From positions 18,654-82,653 of the forward strand of contig NZ_MUHW01000021.1 in NCBI RefSeq assembly GCF_002007235.1: a DNA stretch of 64,000 nt, given 5' to 3'. Under the pieces are notes generated by a model. That model was given only the letters and a program-made list of their open reading frames with translations. It did no database searches and was not told the DNA's origin. A program made the translations under genes and the position numbers. The stretch is from Oribacterium sp. C9. GTDB lineage: Bacteria > Bacillota > Clostridia > Lachnospirales > Lachnospiraceae. Each line of letters begins with the position of its first letter. The stretch's first letter is position 1. Below, in pieces: positions 1 through 8,182 of the stretch.

Positions 1-792
1 GCTTACCTGATGCTTCAAAATAGTAGTTCTGTCCGTCCAGATATAGATATCCTGTTCTCATGGTTCCATCAGAATTAAGATAGTACTTATCGCCGGTTGC
101 CGGATCTGTAAACCATCCGGTATCCATCATGCCATTTGTGAAGTGATACCAGTCGCCATCCTTGAGCTTGAGCCAGCCGTTGTTAAGGGACGGAATGGAT
201 GCCATAGTGGACGCTTCGGCAGCATTGTAGCCCGGCTTCGTATGAGCGTAGGCTGCGGCAGTGACGGGATCCGTCTTTTGAATGAGATCCATCTTTTCTA
301 TAGAATATTTTCCGAACACAGTCTTCGGATGCTCGCCGATGTACTTATCTTCTATTTTATGCAGTTTGCCAATGTCTATGTATGCAGCATCTGAGACCTG
401 AGTATCATTTTCCTTAAGCCCTGTGACTGTGAAGATGTAATTCCCTGCACCTTCCGACACAACAAGCTTTGTGAAATCATAGTAATCCTTGTTGGTCACA
501 GTAACAGCACCTCCAACCCTGTTTTCAACAGAAACAGAATTTTTGTAAAGCTGTAGCTTGTATCGCTGATCATCCTCAGACTGATCCCAGTACGCCATCA
601 TCACGTCATCGTCTGTGTCCCATTGAAGAGATGAAAAGCTGTAATCCTTCAGGTCGGAAGATGCGGCGTAGACTGCAATGGTCCCTGACTTTATCACGGC
701 AGTAAAACACATAAAAGCCACAAGGATCATACCGAAAATTTTAGCCTTCAGAATCAGTTTTGATTTATAAGTATTTCTGTTTTCCAATCTCA
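1..792 (-). CDS. Secreted cell-wall-binding repeat protein (3' part outside window)
   Basis: The gene reads right to left and is cut by the window edge; 264 codons are visible. The ATG at 792 has a GGAG six bases upstream. The product starts with a basic stretch and a hydrophobic segment (about residues 14-42), a signal peptide or anchor. A middle domain of about 150 residues is not recognised. From about residue 204 it has aromatic-rich repeats (NGWLKLKDGDWYHF, then DTGWF, KYYLNSDGTMRTG, QNYYF) of the choline-binding / cell-wall-binding repeat type seen in surface proteins of Firmicutes. It is probably exported and held on the cell wall through these repeats. It lies 59 bases downstream of the sensor kinase gene on the same strand, so it may belong to that transcription unit. 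The catalytic or adhesive role cannot be judged without the missing end. Confidence 0.75.
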
Positions 793-851
793 TATAATTC
801 TCCTATTATCAAAGGCTGCTTTTTCTAAGCCTTCATCATGAGGTTTATTTA

Positions 852-2300
852 TCATCCTTCCACAGGAAGCAGTATCTCATATTCTGTACTGTGATCTGTT
901 TCCGATCTTTCTCGCAGATGTATGAAACCGCCGTGAGCCTCTATTATCTTCTTTGAAATCGCCAGGCCGAGACCGGAGCCATTTCCTGATTTCCTCGACT
1001 CATCTCCGGTAACGAAGGGATCGAAGATATTCTTTCTCACATCATCGGATATTCCGACACCGTCATCTCCGAAGAGGATCCTTATCATAGGTGATGCTTT
1101 CTGTATTTCAGCAGTTTTGTTTATGTTATTCCTGTGGGAATACAGGTTGTACTGACTGCTCAATATAAGAGAATCCGATTTTTCAAGCTCGACATAGATC
1201 GTAGTTCCCTTAGGATTATGTCTGATGGTGTTATTGATGAGATTTTCAAATACCCTCTTAAGCTCAAGCTGGTCAAAAACCGCATATATGCTTTTATCCG
1301 GGATGTTGACTTCGAGCTCAAAGCCTGCGATATCCAGCTCATCATATCGATTTGCGATATATTCCCTCAGATATTCACAGAGATCACCTCTGGTCTTTTT
1401 CAGTACAAAGTCAGGATGTTCCAAACGACTGTATTCATGAAATGTATTGATAAGCTCCGAAAGCACCTGGGACTTTTTGAATATAGTTTCCACGTAAGTC
1501 AGCTCCTTCTGCGGAGAGATAGTGCCGTCGAGAATAGCATTGGCATAACCCTGAATAACGGTGACTGGAGTCTTCAGGTCGTGAGAGATGCCCGCAAGCA
1601 TGCGCTGACGTCCCTCTTCCAGTCGTCTTCTCTCCTCATCACTCTTTCTGAGGGCTTCTGCCATGTCATTGTAGGACCCGCATATTTCTTCAAGTTCCTT
1701 CGGACCGGTATAGCTGATGGGCTCGAGCTTGTCCTCTTTCACCTTGAAGTTTTCCATGGCATTTTTCAGGAGATTCAGTGGACGGAGAACGGATTTGTTT
1801 ATTCTGAAAACGAAGAAAAGCATGAGAAGTATCTCACCTACTACCAGAAATCCTGCAGTCACCGTATCTATTCTGGTTTTGATTTCCTTGTATTTTCTGA
1901 ACATGGACACATAGTTAGAGTCGTCCTGGGATTCATTGATGTATTCCCTGAATTTATCGAGACTTAAATCGGAATTTGAATAAAGGATCTCACCGTTTTC
2001 ATCCAGAATCGTCATGTACTTTATGGATGAGTCAGGATAGCCATCTTCATTATCCGTATATCTGTACTCTATCATGAGAGTATTTTTTCTGCCGTCTTCT
2101 GTTACGAAATCCTCTTCGTAGGCATAATGGTCGTAATAAGCATTAGTCAGATACTTTTCATCAAGTTTCTGAGTCGCAAAGTAATTTCCGAAATAAAGGC
2201 AAAGTAGCAGCAGGATGGTGCCTGAGATAAAGCCGAGATACCCCCTCATGATGAGGAAATACAGGCTTCCCCGTTTATTGTTAAGTGCAAATGCTTTCAT
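852..2300 (-). CDS. Two-component sensor histidine kinase
   Basis: 482 residues. A transmembrane helix lies near residues 18-40, an extracytoplasmic sensor region of about 100 residues follows, a second helix is near 145-168, and then a HAMP linker. The dimerisation/phosphoacceptor helix contains SHDLKTPVTVIQGY with the conserved His. The ATPase domain shows NLINNTIRHNP (N box), GDDGVGIS (G1) and GSGLGLAISKKI (G2). It should autophosphorylate and pass phosphate to the OmpR-type regulator just upstream (gap 81 bases). The kinase, regulator and MacB-like exporter are arranged like systems that sense antimicrobial peptides or envelope stress and switch on export; that role is inferred from context. 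Start ATG at 2300 with GGAG upstream. Confidence 0.93.
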   Translation of the reverse strand: MKAFALNNKRGSLYFLIMRGYLGFISGTILLLLCLYFGNYFATQKLDEKYLTNAYYDHYAYEEDFVTEDGRKNTLMIEYRYTDNEDGYPDSSIKYMTILDENGEILYSNSDLSLDKFREYINESQDDSNYVSMFRKYKEIKTRIDTVTAGFLVVGEILLMLFFVFRINKSVLRPLNLLKNAMENFKVKEDKLEPISYTGPKELEEICGSYNDMAEALRKSDEERRRLEEGRQRMLAGISHDLKTPVTVIQGYANAILDGTISPQKELTYVETIFKKSQVLSELINTFHEYSRLEHPDFVLKKTRGDLCEYLREYIANRYDELDIAGFELEVNIPDKSIYAVFDQLELKRVFENLINNTIRHNPKGTTIYVELEKSDSLILSSQYNLYSHRNNINKTAEIQKASPMIRILFGDDGVGISDDVRKNIFDPFVTGDESRKSGNGSGLGLAISKKIIEAHGGFIHLRERSETDHSTEYEILLPVEG

Positions 2301-2381
2301 TGTTTTCTCCAGTGTCTCCTCATTTATTTTTTGGAGTATGACACGTTTATGAATATTTAAGTCCGAAGGATACTTTCAGAC

Positions 2382-3089
2382 TTACTTTTTCTCGAGCTTA
2401 TAACCTAGTCCTCTTATGGTCTTGAGATATTCAGGCATCTTCGGATCACGCTCGATCTTCTCGCGAAGATTTGAAATGTGTACCATGATGGTATTTTCAT
2501 CATTTTCCACGTAGTCTCCGCTGGCATGCTGATATATCTGTATCTTCGTGAAAACCTTTCCCGGGTTCTGCATGAGAAGACTGAGGATCTTAAATTCCAT
2601 AGGTGTGAGTGATATGTCTTTCTCTCCCTTTTTCAGAGACATGCTGTTGGTGTCCAGAGTAAGCTCACCGACATGCAGCTGTCCATCGTCCTCTGGTGTT
2701 TTATCATTAAGATGATAATATCTCCGGAGATTCGATCTCACCCTCGCCACCACTTCAAGCGGATTGAAGGGTTTCGAGATGTAATCGTCAGCACCTAGAT
2801 CAAGTCCCAGTATCTTATCGCTGTCTTCGGTCTTTGCAGAAATGATTATGACAGGAAGATTGTGATGTTCCCTGACCTTACGGATAAGCTGATACCCGTT
2901 CATTTCCGGCATCATGATGTCCATTATCACCAGATCTATATTCTGTTCTTTTTCGAGACATTCCCACGCGAGAAGTCCGTTTTCAGCTGTCAGAACGTCG
3001 TAACCGGCATTTTCCAGATATAATTCAAGAAGATCGATGATATCTTTGTCGTCTTCTGCGATAAGTATTCTGTAGTTGTTCTCTTTCAT
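2382..3089 (-). CDS. OmpR/PhoB-family response regulator
   Basis: 235 residues. The receiver domain (about 1-120) has the acidic pair in AEDD, phosphoacceptor Asp57 in VIMDIMMPEMNG, and the conserved Lys in SKPFNP. A winged-helix DNA-binding domain follows (about 135-233), with KIQIYQHASGD and VHISNLREKIE followed by RGLGYK, typical of OmpR-type outputs. It is the likely partner of the kinase immediately downstream and probably controls the adjacent ABC exporter genes. A GGGAG ribosome binding site precedes the ATG. The gap to the upstream permease gene is 24 bases, so the gene is almost certainly co-transcribed with the exporter. Confidence 0.94.
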   Translation of the reverse strand: MKENNYRILIAEDDKDIIDLLELYLENAGYDVLTAENGLLAWECLEKEQNIDLVIMDIMMPEMNGYQLIRKVREHHNLPVIIISAKTEDSDKILGLDLGADDYISKPFNPLEVVARVRSNLRRYYHLNDKTPEDDGQLHVGELTLDTNSMSLKKGEKDISLTPMEFKILSLLMQNPGKVFTKIQIYQHASGDYVENDENTIMVHISNLREKIERDPKMPEYLKTIRGLGYKLEKK

Positions 3090-3113
3090 ACTGTTTCTCC
3101 CTGGTGTGTCATA

Positions 3114-4364
3114 TCATTCGTATCTAAGCGCTTCTATAGGATTCATTTTCGCCGCCTTGTTTGCCGGATAATATCCGAAGAAAAGACCAAAGGCCATAGA
3201 AAAGAGCACACAGGCAAGGATTCCTGCAACAGATGCGGTTCCCTGATATCCCATTACCTTCGTTGCAGCCATACCGAACAGAAGCCCGGTAATTATACCA
3301 ATGATACCTCCGAGAAGGCATATGACCATTGCTTCGATGATAAACTGAAGGCGAATGTCATTGTTGGTGGCGCCAAGAGCCTTACGGGTTCCTATTTCTC
3401 TGGTCCTTTCAGTGATGGAAACTATCATGATATTCATAACACCGATTCCACCTACCAGTAAAGCTATGGCACCTATAGCCATGAAGGCATTTTTCTGAGT
3501 GCTCAGCATGGAATTCATCTGCTTCAGCTGAGCCTTCATACTGTAAGCATAGCTTTCATAGGCATCATTGTCTTCGTAATATTTTGTATTTATATAATTC
3601 TGAACCTCAAAGCAGAGTGTATCGGGATCGGTTCCTTCGCCTGCCTTCAGGGAAAACTCATCATAGAGATCGCCTTTCTCCACCTGCATCTTAGCCACTG
3701 CAAACGGGATATAGACATTGGTAGATATATCGTTTTGTGAGAAACCGGCGGACATTCCGCTGTCAATGTACTGATAGACTCCAACTATAGTGTAGGTGTA
3801 ATATTTATTGTCTACAAGCACCTCTATCTCGCTTCCCAAAGCTGCCTTTTCGTCTCCTCCGAAGATCTTTTCTACGTATTTATCCGACACCAGCGCGATT
3901 TTTGATAATGTCTCTTCGTCTTTTTCGGTTATACTTCTTCCCTTCAGCATCGAAAGATTTTCCGACTTTAATGCTGTGGGATTCAGACCTTTAAGCTGTA
4001 TGTTCGCATAGCTTTTTCCCTTTTCTATACGGGAAGAGCCTATATCCTTTGAGAGAGCTATACCTGAGATCCTGTTTCCGAAGGTCTGTTTAAGATCATC
4101 AAGCATCTCATCGGTAAAATAATCTTTGGTTTTCATTTCTCTGGATGTAGATTCATCATAGCCCTTCTGCATGATGAACACCTCGATTTTATCTGCTCCC
4201 ATGCTGCCCATGGAATTCATGACAGAGCTGTTCATGGCATCGCTCACTGTCATGATGGCAATCATTGCGGCTATACCGATGATGATTCCAAGCATGGTTA
4301 GAAAGGTTCGTATCTTGTTCGCCATGAGCCCTGTGAGGCAGAGTTTAATGTTTTCAACCAGCAT
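3114..4364 (-). CDS. MacB-like ABC transporter permease (FtsX family)
   Basis: 416 residues with the MacB/FtsX layout: one N-terminal transmembrane helix (about 20-42, after the LMANKIRTFLTMLGIIIG entry motif), a large extracytoplasmic domain (about 43-285), and three C-terminal helices within the FtsX domain (GGIGVMNIMIVSITERTREIG and GYYPANKAAKMNPIEALRYE are hallmark segments). It partners with the ATPase encoded immediately upstream; the two genes overlap by 11 bases. MacB-type permeases act as mechanotransducers driving export through an adaptor rather than moving substrate across the membrane themselves. Likely substrates are peptides, antibiotics or lipids; none can be named here. Confidence 0.92.
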   Translation of the reverse strand: MLVENIKLCLTGLMANKIRTFLTMLGIIIGIAAMIAIMTVSDAMNSSVMNSMGSMGADKIEVFIMQKGYDESTSREMKTKDYFTDEMLDDLKQTFGNRISGIALSKDIGSSRIEKGKSYANIQLKGLNPTALKSENLSMLKGRSITEKDEETLSKIALVSDKYVEKIFGGDEKAALGSEIEVLVDNKYYTYTIVGVYQYIDSGMSAGFSQNDISTNVYIPFAVAKMQVEKGDLYDEFSLKAGEGTDPDTLCFEVQNYINTKYYEDNDAYESYAYSMKAQLKQMNSMLSTQKNAFMAIGAIALLVGGIGVMNIMIVSITERTREIGTRKALGATNNDIRLQFIIEAMVICLLGGIIGIITGLLFGMAATKVMGYQGTASVAGILACVLFSMAFGLFFGYYPANKAAKMNPIEALRYE

Positions 4365-5061
4365 ATCTGAGTCCGGCCCTTTCTGTTATGATATGTCCGT
4401 CTTTCAATGTCACTACCCTTTCGGTCTCCTCTGCAAGCTCATTAGAGTGAGTTATGAGGACTATGGTGATTCCGTTTTCCTTATGAAGCTTATGAAAAAG
4501 ATCCATGACTATGCGTCCTGTGGCGGAATCAAGTGCACCCGTAGGCTCATCGGCAAGTATCATGGAAGGATGATTCACCAGAGACCTTGCGATGGCAACA
4601 CGCTGCTTTTGTCCGCCTGAAAGTTCATCTGGTGTGTGGTGCATTCTTTCCTTCATGCCGACAAGCTCCAGAAGCATTTCCGCCCGCTCCCTGCGTTCCC
4701 TTTCGGGAACTCTCGCATAAAGCATGGGAAGCTCCACGTTTTTTATGGCACTTGTTCTCGGAATAAGGTTGTAGGTCTGAAATACAAAACCTATCTCACG
4801 ATTCCTTATGTGACTCAGTTCATCATCTGTGGACTTACTGACATCAATGCTGTTAAGAGTATAGGCACCTGAAGTAGGTCTGTCCAAGAGTCCAAGTATA
4901 TTCATAAAGGTTGATTTTCCGGAGCCACTGGAGCCAACGATGGAAACAAATTCACCCTTATGAACATCCAGATCGATTCCATGAAGTATTTCCAGCTCGT
5001 TTTCGGTCCCCACATTATAGCTTTTTCTGATGTCCCTCGCACTCATTATGATATCATTCAA
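4354..5061 (-). CDS. MacB/LolD-type ABC transporter ATP-binding protein
   Basis: About 235 residues with Walker A GSSGSGKST, Q-loop, signature LSGGQKQR, Walker B MILADEPTGALDSATG and switch His in ITHSNELAE; this is the short LolD/MacB ATPase type. An in-frame GTG at 5070 lies inside the ribosome binding site (AGGGAGG), so the better start is the TTG at 5061, eight bases after that site; an ATG exists at 5046. The start overlaps the stop of the upstream adaptor gene by eight bases, which suggests translational coupling. It powers the permease encoded immediately downstream. Confidence 0.92.
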   Translation of the reverse strand: MNDIIMSARDIRKSYNVGTENELEILHGIDLDVHKGEFVSIVGSSGSGKSTFMNILGLLDRPTSGAYTLNSIDVSKSTDDELSHIRNREIGFVFQTYNLIPRTSAIKNVELPMLYARVPERERRERAEMLLELVGMKERMHHTPDELSGGQKQRVAIARSLVNHPSMILADEPTGALDSATGRIVMDLFHKLHKENGITIVLITHSNELAEETERVVTLKDGHIITERAGLRYAG

Positions 5062-6700
5062 AGAAAGCACCTCCCTCTGAAGTTAGAGCTCCTCCGAAGT
5101 CAGATGAGCCTGTCCCTACAACTGTATCACCTTCCTTAAGTTCATCTGATCTTACCTCGATATAGTAGTCGGTCTTCAGACCTGTCTCAACCTTGACCAT
5201 TCTGCTGCATCCGTCATCATTTTTCACGGTTACAACATTTTCACCGGATTCATCAGTAGTTATATATGAGGAAGGTACCGCCAGAACATCCTTTGCTTCG
5301 TTTTCAATTATCTTTATCTTTGCAGTCATTCCTATACGAAGTCTGTCGCTCGGATCCTGTATGGTGACCTCTATCGGATAGTTATTGGAGGTGGATTTTG
5401 TTGTGGAGGTGGAATCCTTCGATGTATTTGTGATTCCCGGTATCGGTGAAACAAAGGTGACTTCTCCTGTCATTTCTGTATCTCCGGTTGTTTTCGTGCT
5501 TATGGAAGCCTTCATATTTTTAGCGATATCGCTTATGTCATACTGGTCAGCCTCGGCACTTGCCTTAAAGCCCGATGTATTCTGAACAACAGCTATCACA
5601 TCTCCCTTGTAAAGTTCACCGACGGAGACATTGAGATTTGTCACTATACCGTCGATTGGGGAGATGATAACAGCCTCGTTGATCTGATCCCTGATCTTTT
5701 CTACATCATTCTGCGCATTTTTTTCATTGTAATCTGCATTTCGCTTTGCCATCTCAATGTTGGACTGACCATCCTGAATGGTCTTCCGGTTGTTTGCATT
5801 GGTCTCATTCAGGCTGAGCTGGGATTTCTGGAGACTCTGTTTGCAGCTTTCAATGCTTTCCTTTGCAGTCTCAAGCTTACTCTCAGCTTCCTTTCTTTTG
5901 GACTGCGTCTCTGAAAGCTTTGTCTTCAGCTCACTTATATGAGTCTGCCTGTCGCTTTGAGAATTTGTGATCTGATCTATGTCCAGCTGCAGTTTTGTAG
6001 TACTGCTGTCTCCGGCATCATCCCCGTCACCCTCTCCATTCTGCATTCTGGTGAGCTTTCGCTGCTTATTCCTGAGAACAGCCTGCTCTGAATCATATAT
6101 ATCCTGGCAGCTGTCAATCTCTGTCTGAAGTGTGGTCTCCTCAAGTATGTACTTCTGGATATCCTGCTGGGCATTGAGAAGATCTGTTTCACTGGTATGC
6201 AGCTTTTCTGTGGTTGTGTTAATGTCTACAGCAGCCTGCGCATTCTGAGTGTTCATGGAATTCTGAGCATTTGCAAGTGAACGTCCCGCCTCATCTATAT
6301 CCATCTTGTTTTTCTCTACTGTATTATCAAGTGCAGCTTTCGCAAGCTCCAGCTGCTTTTCAAGCTTTTCTGTACTGAGGACTGCGATAACGTCCCCCTT
6401 TTTGACTGTGTCTCCGACCTTGACATTGACAGCCTTTACCTCAGCATCGCTGATGGTTGAGCTTAAGCTTTTGCTTTCGGAACTGATTATGGTTCCGTTT
6501 AAAGTGATGCTTTTCTGGAGATCCATTTTCTCAACCATAGCTGTTTCTTCCACAGGTTCTGCTATGGCAGCAGAGGCACTTATCTTATGATGAACTATTC
6601 CACCGACGGTTATCACAACAGCAGTTGCGGCAGCAGCTATGACCCTTATTTTTCCGGTTGGACGGAACCTGCTTTTGGAATCTGATTTATTTATAAACAT
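5054..6700 (-). CDS. MacA/HlyD-like efflux adaptor with long coiled coil
   Basis: 548 residues. A short cytoplasmic start and one transmembrane helix (about 19-40) lead into a first lipoyl half (about 75-105, KAVNVKVGDTVKKGDVIAVL). A very long Gln/Asn/Lys-rich helical hairpin follows (about 115-330), then the second lipoyl half (AVIISPIDGIVTNLNVSVGE) and beta-barrel/membrane-proximal domains. This is the membrane-fusion (adaptor) subunit of the MacAB-like exporter encoded with it. In Gram-positive cells such adaptors sit outside the membrane and link the permease to the cell wall. The coiled-coil hairpin is longer than usual for MacA. An asparagine-rich sequence with an acidic GDGDDAG turn sits at its tip. 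The ribosome binding site lies in a hairpin (see the regulatory entry). Confidence 0.9.
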   Translation of the reverse strand: MFINKSDSKSRFRPTGKIRVIAAAATAVVITVGGIVHHKISASAAIAEPVEETAMVEKMDLQKSITLNGTIISSESKSLSSTISDAEVKAVNVKVGDTVKKGDVIAVLSTEKLEKQLELAKAALDNTVEKNKMDIDEAGRSLANAQNSMNTQNAQAAVDINTTTEKLHTSETDLLNAQQDIQKYILEETTLQTEIDSCQDIYDSEQAVLRNKQRKLTRMQNGEGDGDDAGDSSTTKLQLDIDQITNSQSDRQTHISELKTKLSETQSKRKEAESKLETAKESIESCKQSLQKSQLSLNETNANNRKTIQDGQSNIEMAKRNADYNEKNAQNDVEKIRDQINEAVIISPIDGIVTNLNVSVGELYKGDVIAVVQNTSGFKASAEADQYDISDIAKNMKASISTKTTGDTEMTGEVTFVSPIPGITNTSKDSTSTTKSTSNNYPIEVTIQDPSDRLRIGMTAKIKIIENEAKDVLAVPSSYITTDESGENVVTVKNDDGCSRMVKVETGLKTDYYIEVRSDELKEGDTVVGTGSSDFGGALTSEGGAFFE

Positions 6701-6704
6701 TTAA

Positions 6705-6748
6705 AGCCTCCATGACTGAACATTTTCGATGTTCACATCATAGAGGCT
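6705..6748 (-). promoter_or_regulatory. Hairpin covering the adaptor gene's ribosome binding site
   Basis: An imperfect 44-base inverted repeat sits directly before the adaptor ATG at 6700. Arms are AGCCTC/GAGGCT, ATGA/TCAT and TGAACAT/ATGTTCA around a five-base loop. On the transcript the GGAGG ribosome binding site lies in the 3' arm and pairs with GCCTC of the 5' arm, so translation of the first exporter gene could depend on opening this hairpin. It could also be a leftover processing or termination structure, although no U-run follows. Confidence 0.5.
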
Positions 6749-6771
6749 CAACCTTTATTGTCTGCTAAAGT

Positions 6772-6793
6772 AATCTAAAGATTTCTTTAGATT
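6772..6793 (-). terminator. Possible terminator after the aldo/keto reductase
   Basis: A perfect 9-bp stem (AATCTAAAG / CTTTAGATT, four-base loop) directly follows the stop codon at 6794. It is AT-rich and has only a short T-rich tail on the minus strand, so termination is probably weak. Confidence 0.4.
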
Positions 6794-7927
6794 TTACGCA
6801 TCTTTTTCAAATTCTGCGGCTACATCCTTAAGAAGCTTTCTTATAGGAAGATGCTGAGGACAGACTCTTTCACAGCCGCCGCAGGAAATACAGTCGCTGG
6901 CCTTACCGTGATCAGCCGTAAGCACATCCTCATAGTAGTAATCCTCATTCCAGCTGTGGAATATCTGCTTCTTGTTCATACAGGAGAACATGTCAGAAAT
7001 AAGTATGTCCTTAGGACAATGATTCTCTTCAACACAGTACCTGCAGCCTGTACATGGTATGGTATTGAGCTTTGCATAGATCTCCTTCACCTTCCTTACT
7101 GCATCGAATTCTGATTCAGTGAAAGGCTTGAACTCCTTCATGGTACTGATGTTGTCCTCCATCTGTTCCATGTTGCTCATACCTGAAAGCACCATCTCCA
7201 TGCCGTCGAAGCTCGCTGCAAATCTGACGGCATAGCTTGCATTGGAACCGTTCTTCATACTCTTTAAAAGCTCCGATGCTTCATCAGGAAGATTTACCAG
7301 ATGGCCGCCCTTAACCGGTTCCATCACAAGAAGCGGTTTGTTATGCTTTCTTGCCACTTCATAGACCTTCTTTGACTGTACTGAGTCATCTTCATAGTCA
7401 ATATAGTTGAACTGTATCTGAACTATCTCGATATCAGGATACTCTGTAAGTATCTGATCAAGAACCGCAGCCTTATCATGGAAGGACAGACCCACATGCC
7501 TGATCTTTCCCTCCTTCTTTAATTCAAATGCGGTTTCATAGGCGCGGCATGCCTTGAAATGCTTGAAATTGTTGGCATTCTGAGAATGCATGAGGTAGAA
7601 ATCGAAGTAGTCCACTCCGCAGGCTTCAAGCTGACTGGCAAAGAAGGGACGGATGTCTGCTTCTGTTTTGAAGTACTGTCCTGTAAGCTTGTCTGTCAAA
7701 AGAAACTCTTCTCTTTTATGTCTCTTTGTGAGACATTCCTTAATCGCCAGCTCTGACAGTCCGTTTATGTATCCATGGGCTGTATCGAAATAATTAAAGC
7801 CGTTTTCAAGGAACAGATCCACCATCCTTTTGACCTGCTCTGTATCCACATTATCGCCATTCATAGGAAGACGCATCATACCAAATCCCAGATGCTTCTT
7901 CATTTCAGGAAATATACGATTCTCCAT
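6794..7927 (-). CDS. Aldo/keto reductase with C-terminal ferredoxin-type Fe-S domain
   Basis: 377 residues. The first ~270 residues form an aldo/keto reductase barrel (GFGMMRLP start, DTAHGY with catalytic Asp/Tyr, RHVGLSFHD, LLVMEPVKGG). The C-terminus carries two cysteine clusters, CTGCRYCVEENHCP and CISCGGCERVCP, typical of 4Fe-4S binding. This fused architecture is common in anaerobic Firmicutes and is usually annotated as a ferredoxin-dependent oxidoreductase of unknown substrate. It appears to be transcribed alone; a 255-base divergent intergenic region separates it from the feo genes. Confidence 0.9.
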   Translation of the reverse strand: MENRIFPEMKKHLGFGMMRLPMNGDNVDTEQVKRMVDLFLENGFNYFDTAHGYINGLSELAIKECLTKRHKREEFLLTDKLTGQYFKTEADIRPFFASQLEACGVDYFDFYLMHSQNANNFKHFKACRAYETAFELKKEGKIRHVGLSFHDKAAVLDQILTEYPDIEIVQIQFNYIDYEDDSVQSKKVYEVARKHNKPLLVMEPVKGGHLVNLPDEASELLKSMKNGSNASYAVRFAASFDGMEMVLSGMSNMEQMEDNISTMKEFKPFTESEFDAVRKVKEIYAKLNTIPCTGCRYCVEENHCPKDILISDMFSCMNKKQIFHSWNEDYYYEDVLTADHGKASDCISCGGCERVCPQHLPIRKLLKDVAAEFEKDA

Positions 7928-7993
7928 TTTCCCCTGACCCTTTCATAGAAAATGTACATGTACAGTTTCAATGTACGATTACTCAAAACTTAG

Positions 7994-8021
7994 TTGTGTC
8001 AAATATAAATATATAACACAA
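7994..8021. promoter_or_regulatory. Upstream dyad in the feo regulatory region
   Basis: TTGTGT at 7994-7999 and ACACAA at 8016-8021 form an inverted repeat with a 16-base spacer. It lies about 30 bases upstream of the feo promoter, between the divergent reductase and feo genes. It is a possible regulator site for either gene; no known consensus is claimed. Confidence 0.35.
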
Positions 8022-8031
8022 ACTACCGATT

Positions 8032-8080
8032 ATCAAATCGTGTATAAAAATTTGATTGTGTAAGCATTACCATTTATAAT
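8032..8080 (+). promoter_or_regulatory. feo promoter with dyad over the -35 box
   Basis: TTGATT (8052-8057), a 17-base spacer and TATAAT (8075-8080) form a good sigma-A promoter facing the feo gene. A perfect inverted repeat, ATCAAAT (8032-8038) and ATTTGAT (8050-8056), overlaps the -35 box, where a repressor such as an iron-dependent regulator would act. The repressor identity is inference. Confidence 0.6.
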
Positions 8081-8182
8081 TGCTTTCTATCTTTTGTTTA
8101 TATGCTAAAATCATTCCATATGCTATCATCTTAGAACACATAAATGAAGGTAGTTCTATATAAAACTGAAAGTGAGTACAAA

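Noticed and set aside
143..394. Plus-strand frame inside the cell-wall-binding gene
   Set aside because: It lies opposite a well-supported minus-strand gene and has no family features or ribosome binding site.
1134..1967. Long plus-strand frame opposite the histidine kinase
   Set aside because: 277 codons open by chance; the minus strand encodes a kinase with every catalytic motif.
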